Below are positions 1 through 8,990 of a stretch of 64,000 bases of DNA, piece after piece; positions within the stretch are counted from its first letter, which is position 1, and each line of letters begins with the position of its first letter. Under the pieces are notes generated by a model, which was not told where the DNA came from, searched no databases, and was given only the letters and a program-made list of their open reading frames with translations. The DNA is from Agrypnia vestita (Eukaryota; Arthropoda; Insecta; Trichoptera; Phryganeidae). Where the stretch lies: assembly GCA_016648135.1 (NCBI GenBank), contig JADDOH010002569.1, forward strand, positions 1-64,000, read 5' to 3'. The translations under genes were made by a program, and so were the position numbers.

Positions 1-59
1 TCAAAAAAAAAATGTTGGCACTAGATTTTACAATGCAGGGACGTATTTCGTAAAGGTAG

Positions 60-305
60 GTACTGATACACATGCTTATTAGTGGCACATGAGCATGCGC
101 AGTATTGACCTTTTTTAGCCCTTGCTTATTAGTGGCATGTGTTTACGCACATTGCTAGTAATGAGCATGCTCATAAGTGGCATGCTCAAAAATCAACCGC
201 CGGTTGATTTATGAGCATGCTAATGTCATTCACCATGAGGAGGGGTATCTTTTGAGCATGTTTGAGCAGGCTTGCTTATTATGAGCATGCTTATGTCATT
301 CGCGG
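60..305. repeat. Cluster of CATG-core near-palindromes
   Basis: Several copies of a gagcatgc-type motif fall within 250 bp, at about 163-172 (perfect palindrome GAGCATGCTC), 179-187, 213-222, 254-263 and 283-292. Two of them continue as atgagcatgcTAATGTCATT-like strings, so part of the block is a short imperfect duplication. A perfect 10+1+10 inverted repeat with arm AAATCAACCG lies at 190-210. No gene is seen here. It may be degenerate satellite or a cluster of protein-binding sites; the sequence does not decide. Confidence 0.55.
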
Positions 306-1369
306 CTAGTATCGATTATCAATGCGATCTTCTCAGTCCGCGACAGATGAAACAAATATGGCGCGTTGGGGAAATGATAAAACATTACTTTTCGTGACTT
401 ATTATAGGAATCACGAATGTCTATGGAATACTCGGCCACCGCTATGTAAAAATAATAAATCAAGAAATAATGTTTATGTATCGCCAAAGCATATCTGGCA
501 TTTCATGTTATATCGATTTTCGGCCTAAAACGGTTCCGTATTCAAAAGATCAGAATCTGTACAACGTTGACAGCCGCCTTGAATGTCAAATGAATGAATT
601 AGATTTTTATTTTGAAAGCAAATATCTGATAATCACGTGGTTTTGGCTATAAATAATTTCTCGAATATCACTTTCAATAAACAGTTATTTCTTTCAATTC
701 AATAACCAATCATTCGTCAGCTTTTGAATTGAGTATCTTTATGATTGGTACTCGGTTCAAGATGGTCAATAATACTTTATTTATATTACTGGAATACTAG
801 TTTCAAGTGAATAATTTTTTGATAGTTTAATGGACGCGCGTGCATTTTGTGGTCTCGCATTTCCGCTACAATAGGCACACATCGCGTGCTCAACTTCCGT
901 TACAATAAAAAAATTACCCTTAATGCGCCAAAAGATAACTTAAATAAATTAATTTATTATTTTGTTATTTATGTTAATTTTGTCATGCTTTCATTACGTT
1001 AATTGGAATTGAAATAAAATTTTAAAAAGATTCGGCAGATAGCTGATACAATTTGAGTTTGACATTCATTATTCTATTAAAAAATTTGATACCAGTAATT
1101 AAATAGTTATTATTCATTCATAAAATGTTTAACTTACATTTTATATAAATAATTGCAGACATTTTCACTACCCTAACAAGTGAAAGTATATTTTCATATA
1201 ATTATTATTAAAAAATGATATTTATTCATATTAGGGAAAAGACTTCTACGGCCAATTGTCGTATCAGTCACCCTCAAATAGATATGAAGGTGTTTTTGTC
1301 TCTTGATTATATCAACCAAATAAAAATTCAATTTATTCTTTGGTGAACACTTTCTCTAACTGACAATAT
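306..1369. other. AT-rich stretch without a supported gene, upstream of the NLR-like gene
   Basis: No ORF longer than about 70 codons and no recognisable domain is present. The stretch is probably the 5' flank or first intron of the gene that follows: its 3' edge (up to 1378) reads as a splice acceptor, tttgttgcag. No confident TATA box or initiator was picked out. Confidence 0.5.
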
Positions 1370-1376
1370 TTGTTGC

Positions 1377-1378
1377 AG
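1377..1378 (+). other. Probable splice acceptor in front of the lipase-NACHT-ankyrin coding exon
   Basis: The string tgacaatatttgttgcag ends at 1378, where GC content and coding signal rise abruptly. The frame is open from 1379, but the first ATG is at 1421, so 1379-1420 is read here as 5' UTR carried on the coding exon. An upstream coding exon joined in frame is possible and not excluded. Confidence 0.5.
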
Positions 1379-1420
1379 AGCTCGATACGGCTGACAGCGC
1401 TTCTTCGGTGCTCCCACATC

Positions 1421-4400
1421 ATGGAGGTGGACTCCAAGTTAAAGTATACCAGTGAGGATCTTTTAAGTACACTGGTAAGCTGTTTACCTTACAAACCTAC
1501 AAACCGGATACTGGATAATGTCGTCATGTCGGCCCCGTACCCCAGCGAGACTGAGCTGGCGCACTTCTCTTCAATCGTTTACGACATGAAATATGAACTC
1601 CTCCGTGAACTCGAAATCCCCGATTGGCAGCTACTGACGACCGCGAGCAATGATGCTCGGAGCAACGGCTACTTCGGGGCCGCCTTCTTCAGCCCCTCCC
1701 GGCAGCAGGTGGTCCTGGCCCACAGGGGAACAAGCGATCTGGGAGCCGTGTGGACCAATTTAAGTGGAGTAATTTTCAAAAATTATTCACCTCGAATGAG
1801 TTCTGCCGCGACGTTTGCTGACAAGGTGAAGCGCGCCATAGATGAAGTTAACAAACAAGATGGCATACGCTTTCACCTGTCCATCACGGGGCACTCCCTG
1901 GGCGGCTGGCTGGCCCAGGTCAGCGGCTTCAGTGTAAAGTACCTGCAAGCGGGGGGCGGAGGGTTCACCAAGAACCAGCAGAACGGCCTCCACGCACACA
2001 TCGTGGCCTTTGAGAGTCCCGGCTGCAAGCACATGTTGGAGGAGATCATCGATGCTTACGATGTCAGGTACCGGAGAACAGTGTCCACAGAAGCGTTGGA
2101 TATATCTAATTACCTTTCTTCGCCCAATCTTATCAATTGCTTCGGCTTACATGTGGGTAGCATATATCGGGTAGTAATTGATGTATCAGATTTTACATTT
2201 GCTGATTGCAAAACTGAAAAATATATTATTAAAACCCACGGTATACTAAATTTAGCGAAATCATTAAAGGAAAAGAGAAAAATTCACAAAATGGAGGACT
2301 GGCCTTTGAGTGAGATAAGTCAAAAAGTTCGTTCATATATTGGGATGAAGACAGAGTACAAAAGTTTCCACGACAAGGTAGAGCACGCAAATGAGTTTCA
2401 TCTGAACTTTGAGCATTTCACTATTTCTGGTATCCGATACAAACCAACATCGGACAACATCGCCAGTCTGGGGGTGTTCTCGGAGAACGAGTTAAAATTG
2501 CTCGATTTTTGGGTAATTTTCAAAAGGGAAAATGTGAAAACCAACATAATACAAAGTTATCTTACCGATCACGGCTTGGGAGGGTGGGCTGATTTATTTC
2601 CTCATTTTTCTATTGACACGAATAATCGTGTAATAAAATGTGACCACAAGGAGGACTTGAATAAGGTGGTCAGGCGGGCTAAAGTGTTGGTGCGCTGGTT
2701 CGGCGCGGAGCTGATGGCCGCGGTGGACCAGCAGAGCCGGGAAATACCCAAAATTATGTACTCCATCATAAACCAAAAGAGCCTCGACTCCTTGCCAGAT
2801 AGATTCCTTGAATTTACAGACAGTATTAAGCTTGAAGAGTTTTTAAGATCTAAAGACCAAATCATGCAAATTAAGACAGAAGACCGCGATCTGGAAATGC
2901 TCCGGCTGTCCAGTGTCAGTCGTCAGCTGCGGGGGCCGCCATCAGATTTAGAAACGTACGTAGATCACGGATGTCAAACGTTTCTACAATGGAAAGATAT
3001 GAGCATCTTACACGAAACTGTTGACATTAAAAACCTCCCAGATGATTTTACCAACGATAATTTATTGGTGATTGATTGTGCCTCGACGGATATATCCGGA
3101 GGCGTTGGAAGTGAACAAATATGTATACCCTTTCTTCGTAACATCAAGAAGAAAGTTATCTTTGTGACTGATCCGAAATCTGAATTAAGTTTTAAGGATC
3201 TGCACGTGCGCGTCGGTCAAAGTTCTTTTGAAACTTCGCAGCTGACGCCAGACTCTAAAAAAAAACTTTTCAAAAAGAAAATATTGGATATTGGAGGTAC
3301 AATTTCGAGCATAGCAGATTTCGTAGGAGAGGAAAATTTTGGAGATTTTTCATCAGAAATCGACAAATTTATACATTCAACAGATCTTAAAAAACTTCTA
3401 AAGGAAGATAAATATGTCATAAAAATAAATTCATACCAAAATTTTATTAACTGCAGCGCGAATTTTTCCAATATCGACAAAGTAGTAAACGCAGAGCGCT
3501 TGAAAAGAATTGCATTTACAGAAGACCTGCTGGTGGTCAGCGGCAAGCATCGAGAGGAGTTGTCAATCGAACTGGAGAGAGCCAACCCGGGCGCGGCCAG
3601 CAGGGTCATTCTGGCATCGGAGACAGGACTATCCGGTCAGGAGACATTTATGAAAATGATATTAAAAAATCCACATAAAAACGTGTATCGGCTCGAAGCG
3701 AACGATGCTTCTACATCCGCGACCGTTAAACAGGTCTTCCACCAAAGCTTATATATGACAAGACGGTTTGGCGAGTTGAAAAGTCTGCACCCACACGTGC
3801 GTCCCGACATCGCCCACGAGGTCACTGAGGAGCAGCTGGGCGCCTCGGGGCAGGAGGTGGTGATCATCGCGGCCGAGCCTGGGATGGGCAAGTCCACCAG
3901 CCTGGCGAGCGTGGCCCGGCACTTGGGTAGCGCCTGGGTCATTTTCAAAAACCTCAAGGAATTTAAAATTCCTTCTGAAAGTGTACCAACCGTACTGACG
4001 GAGAGCTATGAGTACCAACTAATAGAAGATCTAATCGAAGGCAGTTTGCCGCGAGGACTATTGCAATTCTCTTTGCATCATAAATGCGCGAGGCAGCCTT
4101 GTATTTTGTTCGATGGTTTCGATGAGGTGAAAGATGAGCCCTCCAAGGAAAAGATTTTAGATATTTTAAAATATTTCAAAAACAAAACCACGGCCAAAAT
4201 ATGGGTAACTACCCGTTTTCATGACAGAGAATTGCTCGAGGACGGTCTGTCTACGTTTGCTGTGATATTCAAAAAGATTGAAATATGGCAACAACAAGAT
4301 TACCTCCGGAAGTTCTGGCGCTCAATCCTCCTGCTGGAGCCGGGAAGCAGCGAGGACAAGAAGCTCGAGCAGTGCGCGCGAGCTTTGTTTTTCGAAGCTA

Positions 4401-5473
4401 AATATAAACTCTGGGGAAACATCCGGAACTTCATGGGGGTGCCCTTACAGATGAGGCTGCTGGCTGATGTGTTTTTGCAGGAGGTCGAAAATTACATAAC
4501 ATCACAAACTGAATTAGAAAACATCTTTCAGGTGGAGAGTGTGTTTTCGTTATACAAAAAATTTATTGAAGCGAAATATAATATTTACTGTGAGGTCAAA
4601 ACTGATATGAAAGCTGTAATGGTCCCAGGTTTTTATGATGCAAACGTTAACGGCATCACAAGGGCTCACCGAAAGCTGAGCCTCCAAACACTGTTCCCCG
4701 ATTTAGCGGAAGTACTCTGCGAGGACTCTGAGGGGGACTTGGGAGGAGCCGAGCTGTGCCGAGTCGGGCTGGTCCAGTCGGGCGGAGACGGGAGGGCCGC
4801 CAAGTTCCTCCACCGCACGCTGGCGGAGTACTTCTGCGCAGACCTCATTGCCAGTTGGCTCCGTAAGAGTACACGTTGGCACGGTTGGGCCGCCATGATT
4901 AATTTCTTACTGTCCAATATCTTGCTGCAGCGCTCTAACGTAGTCATCAGAATGTTTCTGAATAATATCTTAAAAACTCAGACTACGCCTGACACTGCAC
5001 GCGAGCACATAGCGTCGCATATCCGAACAGTTTGGAGTGAACCACCAGGAGATGATTATGAATGGCAAGACACAGCACTTCACGTGGCGGCTGAGGAAAA
5101 TAATGAAGCCATTGCAGAACTGCTGATCGGTAGCTTGGGGACAGAGCAACACCGCACCAGCTTAATCAACTTCACAGCGGCTCGAGACGGGGGGGGCGTT
5201 ACTGCACTGGGCCGGGCAGCCCTGCGGGGACACCTCCCTGTGCTGCAGTGTTTAGTGGAGAAGGGAGGGGATATTCACTCGGCTGGTGGGGGTGTCATTA
5301 CTGCACTGTACTGGGCAGCCCGGCGGGGACACCTCCCGGTAGTGCGGTGGCTAGTGGAGACGGCAGGGGGATGGGACTCGGCACAGATAGAGCGCGCGCG
5401 GGACGGGGCAGTAGTTATGGGACACGATGAAGTAGCGCAGTACTTAGCAAATAAGAGAAGGGACATGAACTAA
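1421..5473 (+). CDS. Lipase-NACHT-ankyrin STAND (NLR-like) protein, 1350 aa
   Basis: Seen: the ATG at 1421 has A at -3 and G at +4, a good animal start context; the frame is open further upstream only to a likely splice acceptor. Residues 95-275 resemble a class-3 lipase: LAHRGTS (99-105, oxyanion-hole strand), nucleophile elbow GHSLGG (157-162, Ser159), FESPG (197-201), and candidate triad Asp211 or Asp254 and His273. No signal peptide or membrane segment is seen, so a cytosolic protein is expected. Residues 545-745 alternate hydrophobic strands and helices with no clear family. The NACHT ATPase has Walker A AEPGMGKST (818-826), Walker B ILFDGFDEV (895-903), sensor-like WVTTRF (928-933) and FLHRTLAEYFCADLI (1129-1143), the histidine/EYF motif found at the end of many NACHT modules. 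Ankyrin repeats span about 1216-1346. Known: STAND proteins oligomerise on ligand binding and activate an N-terminal effector; lipase-like N-termini occur in fungal NLR-like proteins. Inference: an intracellular sensor whose effector is a lipid or ester hydrolase. The coding region has no intron over 4 kb and a patchwork of GC-rich and AT-rich segments. The ligand and substrate are unknown. Confidence 0.85.
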   Translation: MEVDSKLKYTSEDLLSTLVSCLPYKPTNRILDNVVMSAPYPSETELAHFSSIVYDMKYELLRELEIPDWQLLTTASNDARSNGYFGAAFFSPSRQQVVLAHRGTSDLGAVWTNLSGVIFKNYSPRMSSAATFADKVKRAIDEVNKQDGIRFHLSITGHSLGGWLAQVSGFSVKYLQAGGGGFTKNQQNGLHAHIVAFESPGCKHMLEEIIDAYDVRYRRTVSTEALDISNYLSSPNLINCFGLHVGSIYRVVIDVSDFTFADCKTEKYIIKTHGILNLAKSLKEKRKIHKMEDWPLSEISQKVRSYIGMKTEYKSFHDKVEHANEFHLNFEHFTISGIRYKPTSDNIASLGVFSENELKLLDFWVIFKRENVKTNIIQSYLTDHGLGGWADLFPHFSIDTNNRVIKCDHKEDLNKVVRRAKVLVRWFGAELMAAVDQQSREIPKIMYSIINQKSLDSLPDRFLEFTDSIKLEEFLRSKDQIMQIKTEDRDLEMLRLSSVSRQLRGPPSDLETYVDHGCQTFLQWKDMSILHETVDIKNLPDDFTNDNLLVIDCASTDISGGVGSEQICIPFLRNIKKKVIFVTDPKSELSFKDLHVRVGQSSFETSQLTPDSKKKLFKKKILDIGGTISSIADFVGEENFGDFSSEIDKFIHSTDLKKLLKEDKYVIKINSYQNFINCSANFSNIDKVVNAERLKRIAFTEDLLVVSGKHREELSIELERANPGAASRVILASETGLSGQETFMKMILKNPHKNVYRLEANDASTSATVKQVFHQSLYMTRRFGELKSLHPHVRPDIAHEVTEEQLGASGQEVVIIAAEPGMGKSTSLASVARHLGSAWVIFKNLKEFKIPSESVPTVLTESYEYQLIEDLIEGSLPRGLLQFSLHHKCARQPCILFDGFDEVKDEPSKEKILDILKYFKNKTTAKIWVTTRFHDRELLEDGLSTFAVIFKKIEIWQQQDYLRKFWRSILLLEPGSSEDKKLEQCARALFFEAKYKLWGNIRNFMGVPLQMRLLADVFLQEVENYITSQTELENIFQVESVFSLYKKFIEAKYNIYCEVKTDMKAVMVPGFYDANVNGITRAHRKLSLQTLFPDLAEVLCEDSEGDLGGAELCRVGLVQSGGDGRAAKFLHRTLAEYFCADLIASWLRKSTRWHGWAAMINFLLSNILLQRSNVVIRMFLNNILKTQTTPDTAREHIASHIRTVWSEPPGDDYEWQDTALHVAAEENNEAIAELLIGSLGTEQHRTSLINFTAARDGGGVTALGRAALRGHLPVLQCLVEKGGDIHSAGGGVITALYWAARRGHLPVVRWLVETAGGWDSAQIERARDGAVVMGHDEVAQYLANKRRDMN
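5145..5460 (+). repeat. Ankyrin-repeat coding tract with a 99-bp tandem duplication
   Basis: Two consecutive ankyrin repeats share long identical stretches at DNA level, for example cggggacacctccc in both. Their start positions (5198 and 5297) are exactly 99 bp, or 33 codons, apart. This is one ankyrin unit and points to recent duplication or gene conversion. The tract is strikingly GC-rich compared with its flanks. Confidence 0.7.
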
Positions 5474-6290
5474 TATTTTCTCCGCAATTCTAAATTTAAC
5501 TTAAAAGTGTGATTTTTCAAAACGTATATAAAAATGTGCGGAGGCGAATTTCGTGTGGATTGGTGTAATTAATATAGAAATGTAGATTCTGCGAAACAAG
5601 TTATCGCTCTCCTAGAAGTGCGCTCCCGCAGTGACCCTGTATTCGGCGAAACCGTGTTCAGTTTTGATGAAACGCCGCCTAAACGAATGGGGTTATAAAG
5701 CTACAATTCGCGCTATTCTGTTCTTCGTGCGGAGCTGTACAAGTTGTCGGAGTGGCTACTTTATCTCCGACCGTTTGGGAGAAAGTGATATTTCCCGTTT
5801 CAGGTTTCCTGCCTGTAGAGTGTGAGTGTAGAGTGTCCGGCGTGCAGGGTCGCGCCCCCCAAACCGCCCGCCCGCTCTGCTGATGACGTCACCTGCCCCT
5901 GTGACGTGTCCCCCGCCAGCTAGTTTGGGAGATCCCAGGAATGCGCTGCAAGTAACTATTATTATTTCCTTATTTCTAGTATATTGCTCGCTGCCTGGCG
6001 TGTCCTATGATCTCCGCTGCATTTGGGTTTCAATCTGTCCTCCGCGTATTCCTATCCGTAATACATTTTCATACAACTCGGTAACTTGTACGAAGAGATT
6101 CCCACGCGTCTGGTAGACACGGAACCTGATTGTAGTATAATTTTAGATTTTTGTAAATTATTTATTACTCCCTTTCGTAGCGTCGCCCGACCGAAGCCCA
6201 ACGCGTAGGTTAAGCGCCAAACCAGTTTCCACTAGTAAATGAGTAAGGGAGTATAATAAAAGCTTGGTTTTTGTTGGTTCCTTTTTTTGT
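5474..6290 (+). other. Probable 3' UTR of the lipase-NACHT-ankyrin gene
   Basis: No credible ORF follows the stop. The stretch holds a GC-rich segment (about 5,840-5,950) and ends in a dispersed repeat that carries AATAAA at 6255-6260. No strong earlier poly(A) signal was found, so the transcript probably ends here. This is inferred from sequence only. Confidence 0.4.
6132..6290. repeat. Dispersed repeat shared with 58176-58330
   Basis: About 155 bp is shared with a second copy at 58176-58330, including ttactccctttcgta, the motif tagtaaatgag, and aagggagtataataaaa. The first and last of these are partly inverse to each other, so the core can fold and may be a small MITE. The copy supplies the AATAAA at 6255. 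Confidence 0.65.
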
Positions 6291-6561
6291 GTTTTATTCT
6301 TATTTGCAGTTCTTTTATTTTATCTTAATATGCTTGAAAAGCTAGTCGGTGGCTGTTTGACGGTTCTTAATGGAGCCTGCCATGCCGTGCTATAAACAAT
6401 ATCGTTTGTAGCTTTGAATAGTTTTTAAAATGTAATTATTGCCTCGTAGTGTTCCTAGTTTCTTGCGTGTGTCTTCTATGTGATTTATCCAGGCGACATT
6501 TTTATGTATTGTGTGTCCCAGATATACGCATTTATAGACCTTTTCCAGCAGCAACTACTAA

Positions 6562-6735
6562 AATCATTGGCCCAGTGGGTATGACACTACTTTCCCACAC
6601 CGAGGGTTCTACGTTCGATTCCCGGTGAGGTCACAATTAATCTATGTGACATACTCAAGCCTGGGTGTTACGTGATGAATTTCGCTTCTGTAATTGGGCC
6701 TCTTGGCCCGTTGAACCGTAAAAAAAAATGCAAAA
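6562..6735 (+). repeat. tRNA-derived SINE-like element, copy 1
   Basis: An A-box-like TGGCCCAGTGG at 6568-6578 and a B-box GTTCGATTCC at 6613-6622 are spaced as in an internal RNA polymerase III promoter. The body is followed by gtaattgggcctcttggccc and an A-rich end. The region around the B box and about 80 bp after it match a second copy at 40060-40200, so this is an interspersed element and not a functional tRNA gene. Confidence 0.6.
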
Positions 6736-7402
6736 CGCACAATATCCAAAAAAGCGATTTTGTGTTATATATATGTGTAGAAATATAGACAGGGTAATTT
6801 AAGGCTAAGAAACCTATTTGTATTATTAGTTTTACGATAAAAATAACAAATTACCTCTATTTTTCAACTTAAAAATCGCCTTTACTACTATTTACAGCAG
6901 AAAATTAAGTACATTTCTTGCAAAAGGAACTAATTACCTGTTGTGGCAAAGTGTACTTTTTCCAACAATGATATAATAAACTGTAGATACGTCACAAGCG
7001 TGAAATCTTGGCAACTCAAAGTAAGGTAATTGCCTTACTTGCATTCGTTATCGAACGGACCTTCTTTGTGATCGGGCGCGATGCTACGCCGAAAAAAAAG
7101 TCACAGGGAAAAAGGAACACAGTATCGTACACCATTGTAAGAATGAGTACGTTATTTTAGTCACCGTGACTTCAATTTACCTGATTTTTACGTGATTACT
7201 TGATTATGTTGTCTCTTTCAATGCAATATTTGCTACATATGAAAGTCAGCTACTATGAGAATAACGTGTCTATGTTATAATCCGTCAATGATTTACAATA
7301 CAAATTTGAGAATGGTGATCTCTTTTTCCGCAGAACGCACCATTTGTCTATGATTGACATAACCTCAAAATAACTGACAGCTGTGTGGGCTAAAGTGTAT
7401 TT

Positions 7403-7763
7403 TACACACAGCATCGATGGGAATTTTTTCGTTTTTTGTAACACGTAAAGTCGAGTGTTCTGATTTCAAAAATGATATTTTTATGTGGCGCAAAAATTTA
7501 TTTAAAAAGTTACCACAGCTCAAAGTTTCATGACTTCGCTCGTACAAATCGATACAAATCTGACAGTTGCATGTTTTGTCTGAATGACGCCTTACCGTAG
7601 ACAGCAGATTGATTGAATGGATGACTTTATCTATGGATTCACCTTGTATGAAGTAGGTACTACAAGGGAAGAAAACATTAAGCCGCATTGCACACACGGT
7701 TTTAATTGGACAAATAATTATATTAAACAAGTTTTTCACGAAATATTTAATAAATACTTTATG
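7403..7763 (+). repeat. Left arm of a 1.36-kb inverted repeat
   Basis: This arm is the reverse complement, with small indels, of 8420-8760. Landmarks in both arms are cacacagcatcgatggg, acgccttaccgtagacagca, tatggattcacctt and aatatttaataaatacttta. A 124-codon minus-strand ORF lies in this arm but is broken in the other, so it is not called as a gene. The layout suggests a foldback transposon or two opposed copies of one repeat. Confidence 0.8.
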
Positions 7764-7889
7764 CAGTCAACTACAGTACCGTCTCCCCGGGAATTTGGCT
7801 CGTTACATGTTTATAAAAAGGTGTAACGAGTTGTACGTGGATCGAGCCGATGAATTTTTACGATTAGCCGCCAAATTGTATAACCCCTT

Positions 7890-8325
7890 TTTTTAGGTTA
7901 GGTTTGGTTGTTTAATTTTATAACAAACTTATTTTAAGGTTAGGTTAGGTTAGGATAGGTTTGGTTAGGTTAGGTTAGGTGAGGTTAGGTTAGGTTGTTT
8001 AATTTTATTAAAAACTTAATTTTAGGTTAGGTTAGGTTTGGTTAGGTTAGGTATGTTTAGGTAAGGTTAGGTTTGGTTGTTTAATTGTATTAAAAACTTA
8101 ATTTAAGGTTAGGTTAGGTTAGGTTAGGTGAGGTTAGGTTAGGTTGTTTAATTTTATTAAAAACTTAATTTTAGGTTAGGTTAGGTTGTTTAATTTTATT
8201 TAAAACTTAATTTTAGGTTAGGTTAGTTGAGGTTAGGTTAGGTTGTTTAATTTTATTAAAAACTTAATTTTAGGTTAGGTTAGGTTTGGTTGTTTAATTT
8301 TATCACAAACTTCTTTTAAGGATAG
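7890..8325 (+). repeat. TTAGG-rich satellite (interstitial telomere-like array)
   Basis: Runs of TTAGG and variants (TTTGG, TGAGG) alternate with a spacer, tgtttaattttattaaaaac, present seven times near 7908, 7996, 8078, 8144, 8187, 8243 and 8290. The unit length varies with the number of TTAGG copies. All units face the same way. TTAGG is the usual arthropod telomere repeat. The array sits between the two arms of a long inverted repeat. Confidence 0.85.
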
Positions 8326-8419
8326 CTTCAATATTTCAAATGAGGAGCAATGATTGATTTACAAATCATTGTCAATCAATAAAAGAATAGAAATGGTTTA
8401 ATTACTATCAGTTATCAAT

Positions 8420-8760
8420 AAAGTATTTATTAAATATTTCCGTGTATTGAAACCGTGTGTGTAATGCAGCATAATGTTTTCTTGCTTTAGTACTCACTTC
8501 ACACAAGGTGAATCCATAGATAAAGTCATCAATTCAATCAATATTTATCTGCTGTCTACGGTAAGGCGTCATTCATGTCATAGACAAAACATGCAACTAT
8601 CAGATTTGTATCGATTTTTGTGAGCGAAATTATGAAACTTTGAACTGTGATAACTTTTTTAATAAATTTTTGCGCCGCATATAAATATCATTTTTGAAAT
8701 CAGAACACTCAATTTTACGTGTTACAAAAAACAAAAATATTCCCATCGATGCTGTGTGTA
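8420..8760 (-). repeat. Right arm of the 1.36-kb inverted repeat
   Basis: This is the reverse complement of 7403-7763, ending at cccatcgatgctgtgtgta. Similarity is high, but substitutions and a few short insertions show the arms have diverged since formation. Confidence 0.8.
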
Positions 8761-8902
8761 TTATCCAAATTTGCCCTTTCAACATTTCAAAATGACTATT
8801 TTAATAATATCCGTTACCTACATAATGTTGATATGCACAGAAGAAATTAATAATGCAGTAAGAACCTTGTTCACGCAATGACTTATTAAATTGTTATTCA
8901 AG

Positions 8903-8990
8903 GCCCGGTTGTTTCAATTTGGATAAATAAAAGTTCGTTTAAAAGCATAGATTTTTACGGAAACGGATTTCAGACTTGCCAAATTTAATT
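8903..8990 (+). repeat. Half copy of a ggcccggttgt palindromic MITE family
   Basis: It begins ggcccggttgtttcaa and includes gttcgtttaaaagcatagat followed by tttacggaaacg. The same words occur in palindromic copies at 55264-55398 and, more diverged, at 52858-52993. Only one arm is present. Confidence 0.5.

Noticed and set aside
1787..2032. 81-codon ORF on the minus strand inside the lipase domain, and similar minus ORFs through 5466
   Set aside because: Shadow frames of the GC-rich coding strand; the plus frame has clear domain motifs throughout.
7365..7739. 124-codon minus-strand ORF in the left arm of the long inverted repeat
   Set aside because: The corresponding frame in the right arm is interrupted by indels and stops, and no domain is recognisable.
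7890..8325. TTAGG array considered as a CRISPR array or true chromosome end
   Set aside because: Units are variable satellite without unique spacers, and unique sequence continues for tens of kilobases on the far side.
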